Part shown: positions 17,144 through 26,531 of the stretch, in pieces
How positions within the stretch are numbered: position 1 is the stretch's first letter
How the letters are laid out: each line of letters begins with the position of its first letter
Source of the DNA: Paramicrobacterium fandaimingii
Lineage (GTDB): Bacteria; Actinomycetota; Actinomycetes; Actinomycetales; Microbacteriaceae
DNA: 64,000 nt
Assembly: GCF_011751745.2 (NCBI RefSeq)
Contig: NZ_CP061170.1
Span: 2,976,001-3,040,000 of the forward strand
Direction of reading: 5' to 3'
The notes under the pieces: generated by a model
Told to the model about the DNA's origin: nothing
Seen by the model: the letters and a program-made list of their open reading frames with translations, nothing else
Database searches by the model: none
Program-made: the position numbers and the translations under genes

Positions 17144-17770
17144 ATGCCGACCGTGCACGACATCACGACTTTTTCCGACGACGCTCCCCCTCCTGGTCAG
17201 TCACCGTGGGTTGTGCAGCCCTCGCATCGGCCGATCGACATCGTTGAATACGATTCGACCTGGCCGATGCGGTACGCCGAGTATGAGTCGACGATCCGCC
17301 TCAGCCTTGGCGCGCTCGTTCTCGACATCTCCCACGTCGGTTCGACGAGCGTTCCTTCGCTCCCGGCGAAGCCCGTCATCGATATCGATCTCATCGTCGC
17401 CGATCCTTCGCACGAGACGCCGTGGCTCACGCCGCTCACCGAGCTTGGGTACGTGCTCACGGTTCGCGAACCCTGGTGGTTCGAGCATCGCTGCCTCACA
17501 GCATCCGATCGATCCGTCAACCTGCACATCTTCGGGCCCGACGCCCCTGAGCCGTGGAAGCATCGCATTTTTCGCGATCACCTTCGTCGACATGAGGGTG
17601 ATCGGATGCTGTACGCAGACGTGAAGCGCTCCGCCGCAGTCACCTCGACCGACCGTGCCGAGACGATGATGGAGTACAACGCCCGCAAACAGGCGGCCAT
17701 TCGCGACATCTACGCGCGTGCGTTCAGCGCGGCGGGGCTAACACCGAGCGGTGACGCGCCGGAGCCCTAG
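17144..17770 (+). CDS. GrpB family protein (UPF0157, nucleotidyltransferase fold)
   Basis: 208 residues. IVEYDSTWPMRYAEYESTIR, ISHVGSTSVPSLPAKPVIDIDLIVADP and LHIFGPDAPE are the three conserved blocks of the GrpB family, related to minimal nucleotidyltransferases (the GST and DIDL pieces). Cellular role unknown. It is convergent with the next gene and both stop codons use the same CTAG at 17767-17770. Confidence 0.85.
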   Translation: MPTVHDITTFSDDAPPPGQSPWVVQPSHRPIDIVEYDSTWPMRYAEYESTIRLSLGALVLDISHVGSTSVPSLPAKPVIDIDLIVADPSHETPWLTPLTELGYVLTVREPWWFEHRCLTASDRSVNLHIFGPDAPEPWKHRIFRDHLRRHEGDRMLYADVKRSAAVTSTDRAETMMEYNARKQAAIRDIYARAFSAAGLTPSGDAPEP

Positions 17771-18027
17771 AGCATTGTCGGCGGCTTGGGGTTTCCGTCG
17801 TCGTCGCGCTGGATCTCTTCTCGCTCGATCTTGTTCGGCTTGATCGTCAACGCGAAGAGCGCGAGAAACACCAGGCCGGCGATGAACGCGATTCCGGCCA
17901 TGACAATGGTGAGCAAAAAGTCGCGCGTTGACATCAGCGTGATGAGCCCGGCGAAGACGCCGAATGCAGCGGCGATGCCGAGAAGCTCAAGCGGCTTCAG
18001 CATCTCTCGCTTGCTTGGCTTAGTCAT
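17767..18027 (-). CDS. Small two-helix membrane protein
   Basis: 86 residues from the ATG at 18027 with GGAGGAAT upstream. Two membrane helices (LELLGIAAAFGVFAGLITLM and FLLTIVMAGIAFIAGLVFLALFAL) lie between charged ends (TKPSKREML; KPNKIEREEIQRDDDGN). Common as an actinobacterial conserved small protein often next to an HdeD-like gene; function unknown. The start overlaps the stop of the upstream membrane-protein gene (ATGA). Confidence 0.75.
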   Translation of the reverse strand: MTKPSKREMLKPLELLGIAAAFGVFAGLITLMSTRDFLLTIVMAGIAFIAGLVFLALFALTIKPNKIEREEIQRDDDGNPKPPTML

Positions 18028-18665
18028 TCTGATTCCTCCGTTGCCGCGATGTCGTCTGCCTTCTGCCATTTGATGGACAGCCCGCCGATGGCGAGAAAAA
18101 CTGCCATGATGGCGGCGTACGCCCCAAAGACGCCCACGGCCATGACCGACGATGTCAGGGTGAGCGGTGCGTCGTTCAGCCCACCGTCTGCCTGTTGAAA
18201 GTCGGGCGGCAGAAGAACGAAGACGACGGCGAGAAGCGCGGTGAGCCCACCGGCGATCAAGAAATCACGCGACAATGCGGAACGACGAATGAGACGGTAA
18301 CCGGCATAGAGCTCGAGGAGCCCCGTCATTCCCGCCCAGATCGACACCGTGAGCAAAAGCGTGCCTAATCCCGTTGACTGCAGAGCGAGCGCTGCGGTTC
18401 CGGCCACGATCGAGATGATCGACTGCGCGATGATCAGGCGTCGCGTTGTGACGTCGGCGACCATGCGAATCGAGAGCACACCGATGACGATGCCCGTAAC
18501 GAGTGCGAACGCTCCGAAGGCCACGAGACCGAGCGCTGGCGAGTGGTCTCGTGAGAACGTGATGAAGAGGCCAACGGCGGCAAAGAGCACCGCGCGCACA
18601 ACATGAAGAATCCAGAACCGCGTCGGCGCAGGCTCGATGGCGTGCGAACGTGCGGGAGTGACCAC
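18024..18665 (-). CDS. DUF308/HdeD-like membrane protein
   Basis: 213 residues from a GTG, with six probable membrane helices. The repeated pattern of paired helices (LGLVAFGAFALVTGIVIGVLS; WAGMTGLLELYAGYRLIRRS) is typical of the DUF308/HdeD family, linked in enterobacteria to acid resistance. It precedes and overlaps the small membrane protein gene. Function in actinobacteria is not established. Confidence 0.7.
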   Translation of the reverse strand: MVTPARSHAIEPAPTRFWILHVVRAVLFAAVGLFITFSRDHSPALGLVAFGAFALVTGIVIGVLSIRMVADVTTRRLIIAQSIISIVAGTAALALQSTGLGTLLLTVSIWAGMTGLLELYAGYRLIRRSALSRDFLIAGGLTALLAVVFVLLPPDFQQADGGLNDAPLTLTSSVMAVGVFGAYAAIMAVFLAIGGLSIKWQKADDIAATEESE

Positions 18666-18767
18666 GAAGACTCTGCCTCTTTCATGAAGATCGGCCGCGG
18701 GGACACGGCCGACGATGCATCCATTCTACCGGCCACATCCTGAGCGTGCGCCACCTGCGGAACGACG

Positions 18768-19532
18768 TCATGCGGCGCGCCACACCGGCATCTGTGCGTC
18801 AAAATATATTGAGAGAACAATCGCCACAGCATCATCGGGTTGAAGGCGCAGTGACTCTGTCAGGTAGGCAGCGGCGATCGCGCGTTTGCCATTTGCCCAC
18901 TGCAGCCAGGCCAACGTGCACAGAGGTCTCGACCGGTATTCGCTCGGAAGCAACGCAATCATTCTCCGCAGCACGGCGATTCCGTGCACGACGCGATCGT
19001 GCAGCGGGCATTGCCGTTCGATGCCGCGAAACAGGCGGTCGATGCGGTCGCCGTTGAGTTCTCGGAATGCCAGGGGCCCGATCACATAGTCATCGACGGA
19101 CATCTCGTTTATCTTCGCCTCGGCGATCAACGACAGCCACTTTCTTCGATGCTCAACTCCAGTCTCGCGGCCGAATGCAATTTGAAGCGCCACTGCCTGC
19201 ACAAGAGACGGGTAGACACACATCGTGGAGAGTTCAGCAGCATCGTCCGGAGAGACCTCTTCGACCGGTCTTCGCATGACATCTTCGACGAGCAGCACAA
19301 CGTCAACGAGTGCGTCGGCACGCGGTCCCAGTCCATACGAGAAAGCGGATGGCCTCGGGTCTGCGACGGCTGACCGTTCGTCGCTGCGTGCCAGAATCGC
19401 ATACTCGGTGTCCGCACGATCCTCCTCGTCAACGTCGGGGAAGTGCACAAGGCTCTCGTCGGGCGCGCTGAGGAACTCATCTAGCTTCATCATGCGAACA
19501 GCCTGTCGCGACGGCGGCCTGTGAAACGGCAC
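18768..19532 (-). CDS. DUF4192 family protein
   Basis: 254 residues from the GTG at 19532 (GAGGA 4 nt upstream); ATG codons at 19493 and 19490 are alternatives. The C-terminal part (RPLCTLAWLQWANGKRAIAAAYLTESLRLQPDDAVAIVLSI) matches the end of the actinobacterial DUF4192 family. The N-terminal half, normally starting with a conserved LLGF-type segment, is not recognisable, so the protein is divergent or shortened. Function unknown. It lies back-to-back with the HNH gene. Confidence 0.65.
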   Translation of the reverse strand: MPFHRPPSRQAVRMMKLDEFLSAPDESLVHFPDVDEEDRADTEYAILARSDERSAVADPRPSAFSYGLGPRADALVDVVLLVEDVMRRPVEEVSPDDAAELSTMCVYPSLVQAVALQIAFGRETGVEHRRKWLSLIAEAKINEMSVDDYVIGPLAFRELNGDRIDRLFRGIERQCPLHDRVVHGIAVLRRMIALLPSEYRSRPLCTLAWLQWANGKRAIAAAYLTESLRLQPDDAVAIVLSIYFDAQMPVWRAA

Positions 19533-19748
19533 GATTCCTCATCTGTAGACACCCACGACAAGGCATCGACATGTGGACGGAAATGGGAACGCCCGCTATG
19601 CCGAAACCCTCTTGCCACTACCTCGCTCGTTGATCACGCTATTGATTCTTCGTCCACAGGTGGAAAGTTTTGCGAGTTATCCACAATAGGTGGTTTGACC
19701 GGGGATTTGTGTCGATGGAATGTCAGTGGTCGGTGGCAGACTTCAGTC

Positions 19749-21221
19749 ATGCAAAACGTAGCGGCGCTATCAGCTTTCGACCCCGATGGTGGTCCGGATG
19801 CTGTCGCTGTTGAGGCTGCGGAAGACCTGCTTTCTGCCGCATCACGACTCGCGACGATTAACCCTGCAGATCTCTCCGCCAACACACTGCTGACCTATAC
19901 CGGTCTGCTGGGAAACACCACTCGCATCATCGAAGGCCGTCAGATCTCAAATGTGGGCGACATTGCTCGCCGGTCGGACACGGATGCCGGTTTTGACGGT
20001 CTCGCCGCTCGTCACGGGGCGAAGAGCCCGACGGCGCTGTTTGAGGTGATCACGGGGGCGAAGAACTCCACAGCGTATCGGTTTGCGACAGTCGCGAAAC
20101 ACACAACACCGAGAGTGTCGGACACCGGGCTGCCTCTCGAGCCTGTTTTCTCCCAGACCGCGGACGCGCTCGCCCAAGGCACGATTGGTCTGGATGTTGC
20201 CGAGTCGATCACGTCGACGTTGGCACCTGTCCTGCCCCGGGTTTCCCCCGAGCAGATCGACTGGGCCGAGAAAACGCTGATCGGTAATGCGACGGGTGCG
20301 TTCGGTGAGGTGCCGTTCACGGCGGATGCTGTGCGGCAGCAGGCCCGCGTGTTCCGTGTTGCCCTTGACCCTGACGGTGTCGAACCCACAGCAGAAGAAC
20401 TCCATGAGGCCCGCAAACTGGTCTTCAAACACCAAGATGACGGGTCGATGAAGATCACCGGGGTGCTCTCACCGGAGCAGGCAGCGCAGGTGACACCCGT
20501 GTTTGATGCGTTCATGTCGAAGAGAACGTCGCCGACGTTTATGCATGCTGAGGAGCTCGCCGCGACCAAGCAAGCGCCGGAGGAGCGGTCACGGCCACAG
20601 GAACGTGCAGACGTGTTCACCGCGATGATCGCCGGTGTCGGCAAACAAGACTCCACACCGAAACTGCACGGTCGCGGTCCCACAGTGATGGTCACCGTGA
20701 AGAACGAGGACCTCGACGCCGGTACCGGTGCAGCCTGGTCACCGGGAACACCAGCACCGTTGCCGATGAGTTTTGTGACACAGATGCAGTGCGATGGCGA
20801 CACGATGAACGTCACCATTGATGAGCATGGCGACGTGTTGAACCTCGGGAACGCCAGACGGTTCTTCACCGCGAAGCAACGTTTGGCATTGATCGCCCGC
20901 GATGGGAACACCTGTGTTGTCGATGACTGCAACGTGGCCGCCTGGCTGTGTGAAGCCCACCACATACACAGATACGAAGATGGCGGTCCCACCAACCTCG
21001 ACAACGGTGTTTTGGCGTGTTGGTTTCATCATCGGCTCCTCGACCACGACGACTGGACCATCACCCGCGACAAAAACGGCCACCCCAGACTGACCCCACC
21101 AGACTGGTATGTGAACCGACGCTACCTGGGACAGCGACGCGCTCCGGGAGACGACGACCGTGAACCGCCAGACGACAACGGCGGGCCAGACCCCGGACGA
21201 GATACCAAGCCGCGCACATGA
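19749..21221 (+). CDS. DUF222 and HNH-endonuclease domain protein
   Basis: 490 residues from the ATG at 19749. The N-terminal 330 residues are the DUF222 domain (mostly helical). The C-terminus carries the HNH fold: CVVDDCNVAAWLCEAHHIHRYEDGG...GVLACWFHHRLLDH, with Cys pairs for zinc and the H-H...N...H catalytic layout. These proteins occur in several copies in Microbacteriaceae and mycobacteria (13E12 repeat family) and behave as a mobile or selfish family, though their action is unproven. The upstream gap (19533-19748) holds a perfect DnaA-box 9-mer TTATCCACA at 19677-19685. Confidence 0.85.
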   Translation: MQNVAALSAFDPDGGPDAVAVEAAEDLLSAASRLATINPADLSANTLLTYTGLLGNTTRIIEGRQISNVGDIARRSDTDAGFDGLAARHGAKSPTALFEVITGAKNSTAYRFATVAKHTTPRVSDTGLPLEPVFSQTADALAQGTIGLDVAESITSTLAPVLPRVSPEQIDWAEKTLIGNATGAFGEVPFTADAVRQQARVFRVALDPDGVEPTAEELHEARKLVFKHQDDGSMKITGVLSPEQAAQVTPVFDAFMSKRTSPTFMHAEELAATKQAPEERSRPQERADVFTAMIAGVGKQDSTPKLHGRGPTVMVTVKNEDLDAGTGAAWSPGTPAPLPMSFVTQMQCDGDTMNVTIDEHGDVLNLGNARRFFTAKQRLALIARDGNTCVVDDCNVAAWLCEAHHIHRYEDGGPTNLDNGVLACWFHHRLLDHDDWTITRDKNGHPRLTPPDWYVNRRYLGQRRAPGDDDREPPDDNGGPDPGRDTKPRT

Positions 21222-21417
21222 CGTACGCGGCGGCCGAAGGACACACGATTCTCGAGTCAAATTGATCGAGGCGCAATCTGTGCTGCCTTCGTGAGTGCAC
21301 TGGGTCTATCAACGCCAGCTGTTCGACCAGGATGAGACCCTCAACGGTACTCCCGGCGAGCGATTACTGCATGCTCATATCGTGCCGGGGGCTCAATGAA
21401 TACGTCGGCGACCCTCC

Positions 21418-21423
21418 TACACT
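21418..21423 (+). promoter_or_regulatory. -10 box of a probable leaderless promoter
   Basis: TACACT lies 7 nt before the ATG at 21431, a good TAnnnT match at leaderless spacing. The rest of the gap after the HNH gene (21222-21417) shows no other feature. Confidence 0.5.
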
Positions 21424-21430
21424 GAGTAAC

Positions 21431-22246
21431 ATGCAGACCCAGACCCACGAGCTGCGCTTCACCACCACAGAGGTTCGTAAGAGGTTTCTGCGTTGGTCTG
21501 ATGGAGAAGCGGACCGCGAGTGGAGATGCCTCAATCTCATTTGGGAACACGCACCGGGGGTGGCCCCACGACCTCTGAGACGCGAGACTGAGAGCGGCCA
21601 CCCTGTCGTGATCATGGAACGACTGCCAGGAGATCCACTCGGCGACAAACCGCTGACCCGTGAGCAGACAGGGTCGCTTGGGCAGACGTTGCGTCGCCTT
21701 TACAGAATCCCCCTCGAGCACATCAACTCCGCGGGAATCAGCGAACGCCCCTACGGCCCGTCGACACTTCCTCAGGCGCTCAGCGGCTGGCTGAGCAAAA
21801 CGAACGATTTCTCCCGGTGCCAGAACCCGAAGCAGGTGGCCGTCGGAGTCGAAACTGCGCTCGAATGGCTTTCGCGACCCGACGCTCTGCCCTCCCCACG
21901 ACTCGTCGGGCTTGGAATCTCGGATCTCAACCCGGCGAACATCGTCTGGGATGGTCAAACGTGCCGCCTCGTTGATTTCGAGGACGGCGGCCTCACAGAT
22001 CCGGCATACGAACTGGCCGATCATGTCGAGCACATCGCCGGGCGCCTCACCGGCGTCTTCAATCCTGCGTCTCTCTCTGAGGCCGTCGGGCTATCGGAAG
22101 TCGAGAGGGAGCGAATGCGTGCCTACCAACCGCTCTGGGCAGCTTTCTGGCTGGTTATGCTCCTACCCGGAAACAGCGGTTTCCTCCGGAACGCACCCGG
22201 CACAACCGAAGCCCAGGCCTCGCATCTGATGAAGCTCATTGGCTGA
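21431..22246 (+). CDS. Aminoglycoside phosphotransferase-like (APH family) kinase
   Basis: 271 residues from the ATG at 21431 (MQTQTHELRFTTTEVRKRF). The catalytic loop is ISDLNPANIVWD (Asp and Asn present, the usual His of HxD replaced by Ser) and the metal-binding DFE follows in RLVDFEDGGLTDPAYELADHVEH. It is likely a small-molecule phosphotransferase such as a fructosamine, choline or antibiotic kinase; the substrate cannot be told. Monocistronic and convergent with the next gene. Confidence 0.75.
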   Translation: MQTQTHELRFTTTEVRKRFLRWSDGEADREWRCLNLIWEHAPGVAPRPLRRETESGHPVVIMERLPGDPLGDKPLTREQTGSLGQTLRRLYRIPLEHINSAGISERPYGPSTLPQALSGWLSKTNDFSRCQNPKQVAVGVETALEWLSRPDALPSPRLVGLGISDLNPANIVWDGQTCRLVDFEDGGLTDPAYELADHVEHIAGRLTGVFNPASLSEAVGLSEVERERMRAYQPLWAAFWLVMLLPGNSGFLRNAPGTTEAQASHLMKLIG

Positions 22247-22332
22247 TCAACGACAGCGCACCGCCCCATATCTCGTTGATCATTCACGAGCATTCGTGTA
22301 TGAACAGGTCGATCGCGTGACTCGCCACACCC

Positions 22333-22812
22333 CTAGCTGATGATCTCGAGCGGTCCTTCCTCTGGCGACGGTGGCTCGAACTGCTCAAAGTACTCCGTCG
22401 CGGTCTGCTCGGTCATCGGCCAGTCATCTGCCTGTCTGCCGTGTCGGTCACCGACCCGGCTCAGAATGGTCTCGAGGTCCGTCGCAATGTAGACAGTCTT
22501 CGGCACGATACCGTGCGGCGCGAGCAATTCGCGGAACTCATCGCGCTGTCGCCGGAACCAGAACCCGAAATCGAGCACGACATCATTCCCCGCTGCGACA
22601 TGGCTCAGTAAACGCGCCTTCAGCTCTGCTGCCACCTCAGCGACCACGTCGGCGGAAGGCATCGTCGTGATTCCGCGATCCCAGAACTCCACTTCGAACG
22701 ACAAGCGCGTCCAGCCTTCGCGCTCCAAGCGCTTGGCGTAGGTAGTCTTGCCGGCACCACCGGGGCCGCACATCATTGCGACTCGAGCTACGGGAGTTCT
22801 ATTCAATGCCAC
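22333..22812 (-). CDS. P-loop kinase (AAA_33 / zeta-toxin-like)
   Basis: 159 residues from the GTG at 22812, chosen because TAACGT lies 7 nt before it (leaderless pattern); a GTG at 22836 is possible. Walker A is CGPGGAGKTTYAKRLE. A second conserved acidic segment, VVLDFGFWFRRQRDEF, and the lid-like HGRQADDWPMTEQ resemble zeta toxin/polynucleotide-kinase-like small kinases. No antitoxin-like partner adjoins it, so a toxin role is unlikely. Substrate unknown. Confidence 0.7.
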   Translation of the reverse strand: MALNRTPVARVAMMCGPGGAGKTTYAKRLEREGWTRLSFEVEFWDRGITTMPSADVVAEVAAELKARLLSHVAAGNDVVLDFGFWFRRQRDEFRELLAPHGIVPKTVYIATDLETILSRVGDRHGRQADDWPMTEQTATEYFEQFEPPSPEEGPLEIIS

Positions 22813-22885
22813 GAAGCCGACGTTACGCGTCGCCACTGGCGTTGAGAATGGTCACGTTCAACGATTCCCTACACATTAGTTTCGA

Positions 22886-24256
22886 TCAGGCGGGGGCCAT
22901 GTCGGCAAAGCGCGAATAGTGCCCCTGGAAAGCCACAGTGATCGTCGCCGTGGGACCGTTACGGTGCTTTGCAACAATCAGGTCGGCTTCCCCAGGACGA
23001 GAGTCCCTCTCATATACCGATTCACGGTGAAGAAGCACGACCATGTCGGCATCCTGCTCAATCGATCCCGACTCACGCAGGTCGCTGATCGCTGGCATCT
23101 TGTCTTGACGCTGCTCAGGACCACGGTTCAGCTGCGACAGCGCAATCACGGGAACCTGCAGCTCCTTTGCGAGCAGCTTCAGCGCACGCGAGAATTCCGA
23201 GACCTCCTGCTGACGGCTCTCGACACGCTTTCCGCTCGTCATGAGCTGCAGATAGTCGATAACCACAAGTTTGAGCCCCACCCGCTGCTTGAGACGACGG
23301 CACTTCGCCCTGATCTCGACGAGCGTCATGTTGGGGCTGTCGTCGATATACAGCGGCGCTTCGTTGATGCGGCCCCGCGTCGAGGCCATTGTCGTCCAGT
23401 CACGCGAGTCGAGCGTTCCCTTGCGCATGTTCTGCAGCGGGATCGCTCCCTCGGCGCTGAGCAGGCGCATGGCGATCTCGCTCTTGCCCATTTCGAGCGA
23501 AAAGAAGATCGACGGCTCATCGTTCGCGATGGATGCTGCCCGCGCAAAGTCGAGCGCGAGAGTCGACTTACCCATTGCGGGGCGCGCAGCGATGATGATC
23601 ATCTGGCCCGCGTGCAGACCGTTGGTGAGATCGTCAAGCTCTTTGAAACCGGTGGGGATGCCGGTCATCGTTCCGTCGCGGCCGCTCGCGGCCTCGATCT
23701 CTTCGACGGCAGCGTCGACAGCCGTGTTCAGCGGAACGTAGTCTTCTGCCGTCTCGTCACCGGAGACCGAATAGATCTCTGCCTGCGCGTTGTTGACGAG
23801 GTCGAGTACCTCCCCCTCGCCCGAGTAACCCATTTGCACAATGCGCGTTCCTGCCTCAACGAGACGGCGAAGCATGGCTCGCTCAGACACGATTGACGCG
23901 TAGAACCCGGCATTGGCCGCGGTCGGAACAAGGGAGGTCAGCGTATGAAGGTAGTCGGCACCGCCGGCTCGCTGCAGCTCGCCTTGCTTGACGAGTTCAT
24001 CCGTGACGGCAATGACGTCTGTCGGCTCGCCGTGCGAATAGAGCGACAGCATCGCGTCGAAGATGATTTCATGCTTGGGAACGTAGAAATCAACACCGCG
24101 AACCAGCTCAACGACATCGGCGACTGCATCTTTCGAGAGCATCATTCCACCGAGTGTCGATTGCTCGGCGAGGAGGTCATGCGGCGGGGTGCGCTCATAC
24201 GAACGCTCTGAGTCAGGACCAGCTACTCCACCAGCCTCAAGATGCGCGATCGACAC
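22886..24256 (-). CDS. dnaB: Replicative DNA helicase DnaB
   Basis: 456 residues. The N-terminal domain starts RTPPHDLLAEQSTLGGMML; the RecA-like domain has Walker A (ARPAMGKST, about 224-232), Walker B (LVVIDYLQLM) and SQLNRGPEQR. It unwinds DNA ahead of the replication fork. No intein is present, unlike many mycobacterial copies. It lies downstream of rpsF-ssb-rpsR-rplI on the same strand but separated by a terminator and a 507-nt region rich in DnaA-box-like motifs, so it has its own promoter. Confidence 0.97.
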   Translation of the reverse strand: MSIAHLEAGGVAGPDSERSYERTPPHDLLAEQSTLGGMMLSKDAVADVVELVRGVDFYVPKHEIIFDAMLSLYSHGEPTDVIAVTDELVKQGELQRAGGADYLHTLTSLVPTAANAGFYASIVSERAMLRRLVEAGTRIVQMGYSGEGEVLDLVNNAQAEIYSVSGDETAEDYVPLNTAVDAAVEEIEAASGRDGTMTGIPTGFKELDDLTNGLHAGQMIIIAARPAMGKSTLALDFARAASIANDEPSIFFSLEMGKSEIAMRLLSAEGAIPLQNMRKGTLDSRDWTTMASTRGRINEAPLYIDDSPNMTLVEIRAKCRRLKQRVGLKLVVIDYLQLMTSGKRVESRQQEVSEFSRALKLLAKELQVPVIALSQLNRGPEQRQDKMPAISDLRESGSIEQDADMVVLLHRESVYERDSRPGEADLIVAKHRNGPTATITVAFQGHYSRFADMAPA

Positions 24257-24452
24257 GAATTAACTCCCCCTTTTTCACAACTCACCGGCACAGCACTGCC
24301 CTGCCTCAGCGGCAACCGAACGTCGTCGTTCGTCGTTACTCGCCAAGTGAATCAGCACCCGCCGACATCAGCCGCTGGTTCGCTTGTGCGAACGTGCGCG
24401 ACCGGTCTGCTGACTTACCCTAGAGACCTCTCGCGCATCCCCAAAATCAGCC

Positions 24453-24670
24453 TGTGGATAACTCTGTGGAGAACCTGGGCGAAACGCCGTCAGTCCTGTG
24501 GGAAACAGATGTGGATAACTGTGGAGAACGTGGGGATCGAATTTTATTTTTGAAGTCTGACCTGGTTTTAATTTCTCCACCCCATGTGGAGAAGAAACCC
24601 AGTTGAAGCCATGGTTGAGGGTTGGGAATCGTGGCCGCACCTGTGCACAGATGAGCAGATATTATCCCCA
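24453..24670. promoter_or_regulatory. Cluster of DnaA-box-like 9-mers upstream of dnaB
   Basis: Two exact boxes TGTGGATAA (24453-24461 and 24510-24518), three near boxes TGTGGAGAA (24465-24473, 24520-24528, 24585-24593), TGTGGGAAA (24497-24505) and TTATCCCCA (24662-24670). Two exact-plus-near pairs share similar internal spacing (12 and 10 nt). An inverted repeat TTCTCCAC / GTGGAGAA (24573-24593) and an A/T-rich stretch (24540-24575) lie among them. This is the 507-nt gap between dnaB and rplI and must include the dnaB promoter. It could be DnaA control of dnaB or an origin-like region; no dnaA or dnaN flanks it. Confidence 0.6.
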
Positions 24671-24720
24671 GAACCACCCATGTGCAACCTCCAACTCTCT
24701 ACTGAGGCGTACACAAAAAA

Positions 24721-24751
24721 CTGCGGGGTGAGCCAGTGGCTCACCCCGCAG
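24721..24751 (-). terminator. Strong terminator after rplI
   Basis: A 14-bp perfect stem (CTGCGGGGTGAGCC / GGCTCACCCCGCAG) with a 3-nt loop, extended by flanking A4/T4. On the minus strand it is followed by TTTTTTGTGT and lies 12 nt past the rplI stop. The plus-strand side also has TTTT, so it could work in both directions. Confidence 0.92.
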
Positions 24752-24763
24752 TTTTGAAGCGCC

Positions 24764-25216
24764 TTACTTGGCGGCAACCACCCGAAGGGCGATCGTCGCT
24801 GAGACGTCCTCACGGAGGCGCAGGGTGGCCTCGTGCTTGCCCGTTGCCTTGATGGCGCTGGGGATCTCGATCTTGCGCCTGTCAACCTCGCCGATGCCGG
24901 CTTCGGAGATGGCCGAGGCGATGTCGCCCGGCTTGACCGAGCCGAACAGACGGCCTTCGGCGCCGGCCTTGACGGTCAGCGTGATCTCGTTCGCCTCGAG
25001 GGCGTCCTTGAGGGACTTCGCCTCTTCGATGGTCTCGAGTTCACGAGCGGCGCGAGCGGACTTGATCTGCTCGACCTGCTTCTCGCCACCACGCGTCCAC
25101 GGGGTAGCAAAACCCTGAGGGACGAGGTAGTTGCGGGCGTAGCCGTTCTTGACCTCGATGACATCACCGGGGGCACCGAGGCCGGTGACCTCGTGCGTCA
25201 GAATTACTTTCGACAT
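24764..25216 (-). CDS. rplI: 50S ribosomal protein L9
   Basis: 150 residues. Starts [37 protein letters not shown], the L9 signature, and has the two-domain layout with a long connecting helix. Last gene of the rpsF-ssb-rpsR-rplI operon, 11 nt after rpsR, and followed by a strong terminator. Confidence 0.97.
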   Translation of the reverse strand: MSKVILTHEVTGLGAPGDVIEVKNGYARNYLVPQGFATPWTRGGEKQVEQIKSARAARELETIEEAKSLKDALEANEITLTVKAGAEGRLFGSVKPGDIASAISEAGIGEVDRRKIEIPSAIKATGKHEATLRLREDVSATIALRVVAAK

Positions 25217-25227
25217 TCGTGTGCTCC

Positions 25228-25488
25228 TTAGCGGCCCGAGCCGGCGTAAGGCAGAAGTGCCATTTCGCGGGCGTTCTTGATTGCCCGTGCGATCAGGCGC
25301 TGTTCCTGCACGGAGACACCGGTGATGCGACGAGCGCGGATCTTTCCACGCTCTGAGATGAACTTGCGGAGTGTGGCGACGTCTTTGTAATCAATGACGC
25401 CGACACGAATTGACTTCGCCGGGGCGGATGCCTTTGCACCCTTACCGCGGGAAGGCTTGCGGCCCTGGCCGCTCGACTTTCCAGCCAT
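25228..25488 (-). CDS. rpsR: 30S ribosomal protein S18
   Basis: 86 residues. [56 protein letters not shown] is S18. It has no cysteine, so it is the zinc-independent form. S18 binds S6 in the 30S platform, and both are in this operon. Confidence 0.96.
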   Translation of the reverse strand: MAGKSSGQGRKPSRGKGAKASAPAKSIRVGVIDYKDVATLRKFISERGKIRARRITGVSVQEQRLIARAIKNAREMALLPYAGSGR

Positions 25489-25553
25489 AGTGGATTCCTC
25501 TTCGTGAAAATTCGGTGCGACGGTGCTGTTACCCAGCCGTCACACGCAGGTAG

Positions 25554-26063
25554 TTAGAACGGGGTTTCGTCGCCGTAGCTTCCGGGTGTTGCCCACCCGT
25601 CGCCGCCGCCCGACTGGGGCTGCGACTGCGCTGCTGGAGCCCAAGGCTCGTCGTTCTGGCCGGGCGCGGACTGAACACGTCCCTGCCCACCACCAGACGA
25701 CTGTGCACGGGTGACCTGCGCCGTTGCATAGCGAAGGCTCGGGCCGATCTCGTCGACATCAAGCTCGATCACTGTGCGCTTCTCGCCCTCGCGGGTCTCA
25801 AACGAACGTTGCTTGAGACGCCCCTGAGCGATGACGCGGCTGCCCTTGGTGAGAGTGCCTGCGACGTGCTCGGCGAATTCGCGCCAGACGCTCGCACGCA
25901 GGAAGAGTGCTTCACCGTCTTTCCACTCGTTCGCCTGACGGTCGAACGTACGAGGAGTAGACGCGATCGTGAAGTTGGCAACCGCAAGCCCCGACTGCGT
26001 GTAGCGCAGTTCGGGATCGGCGGTGAGGTTGCCCACCACGGTGATGACGGTCTCGCCAGCCAT
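25554..26063 (-). CDS. ssb: Single-stranded DNA-binding protein
   Basis: 169 residues from the ATG at 26063 ([22 protein letters not shown]), 4 nt after the rpsF stop. OB-fold with [39 protein letters not shown], a Gly/Gln-rich linker and an acidic tip ending GDETPF, the protein-interaction tail of SSB. Acts in replication and repair, fitting the nearby dnaB. Confidence 0.96.
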   Translation of the reverse strand: MAGETVITVVGNLTADPELRYTQSGLAVANFTIASTPRTFDRQANEWKDGEALFLRASVWREFAEHVAGTLTKGSRVIAQGRLKQRSFETREGEKRTVIELDVDEIGPSLRYATAQVTRAQSSGGGQGRVQSAPGQNDEPWAPAAQSQPQSGGGDGWATPGSYGDETPF

Positions 26064-26067
26064 GGGA

Positions 26068-26430
26068 CTAGGCGCCCTTGCTTGCCTTGCGCGCGGCCTT
26101 GGCCTCAGCGCGCTGCGCTTCGAAAGCAACCTGAGCGATCGCTTCTTCTGCGCGGAGCACCTTTGTGCGCATGACGGCTTCGGAGAGCTTCAGCTGGCGG
26201 TCGAGCTCCTGAGTGGACTCGGTCGTCGCGGTGAAGTCAACGACGGCGTAGATGCCCTCGGACTTCTTGTTGATCTCGTACGCCAGACGACGGCGTCCCC
26301 AGATGTCAATGTTGTCGACAGTTCCACCGCCGTTGCGGATGACGTTGAGGAACTTGTCGAGGCTCGGTGCAACCGTGCGCTCGTCAATTTCCGGGTCGAG
26401 GATGACCATGAGTTCGTACTGATGCGTCAC
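26068..26430 (-). CDS. rpsF: 30S ribosomal protein S6
   Basis: 120 residues from a GTG at 26430 with AAGGAGGT upstream. [18 protein letters not shown] and [16 protein letters not shown] are S6 motifs. First gene of the operon, with an approximately 95-nt leader that contains TGCAGA-ACG-TCTGCA, a small hairpin that may take part in S6-S18 feedback. Confidence 0.97.
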   Translation of the reverse strand: MTHQYELMVILDPEIDERTVAPSLDKFLNVIRNGGGTVDNIDIWGRRRLAYEINKKSEGIYAVVDFTATTESTQELDRQLKLSEAVMRTKVLRAEEAIAQVAFEAQRAEAKAARKASKGA

Positions 26431-26531
26431 TAACCCACCTCCTTCGGTCTTGATCGGCTGCAGACGTTCTGCAACAGGAGGGTTGTAGCATCGTGGCTCG
26501 CGTTCGTGAAGTGAACACGGGCAACTTGGCT

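Noticed and set aside
19533..21430. Insertion sequence or integrated element around the HNH gene
   Set aside because: No terminal inverted repeats, target duplication or transposase could be seen; only the DUF222-HNH gene itself is of a mobile-like family.
22333..22812. Zeta-type toxin of a toxin-antitoxin pair
   Set aside because: Only the P-loop kinase fold is shared; no small antitoxin gene adjoins and the flanks are ordinary genes.
24453..24670. Chromosomal origin oriC
   Set aside because: DnaA boxes are present but dnaA, dnaN and rpmH do not flank the region, so I call it only an origin-like or regulatory cluster.
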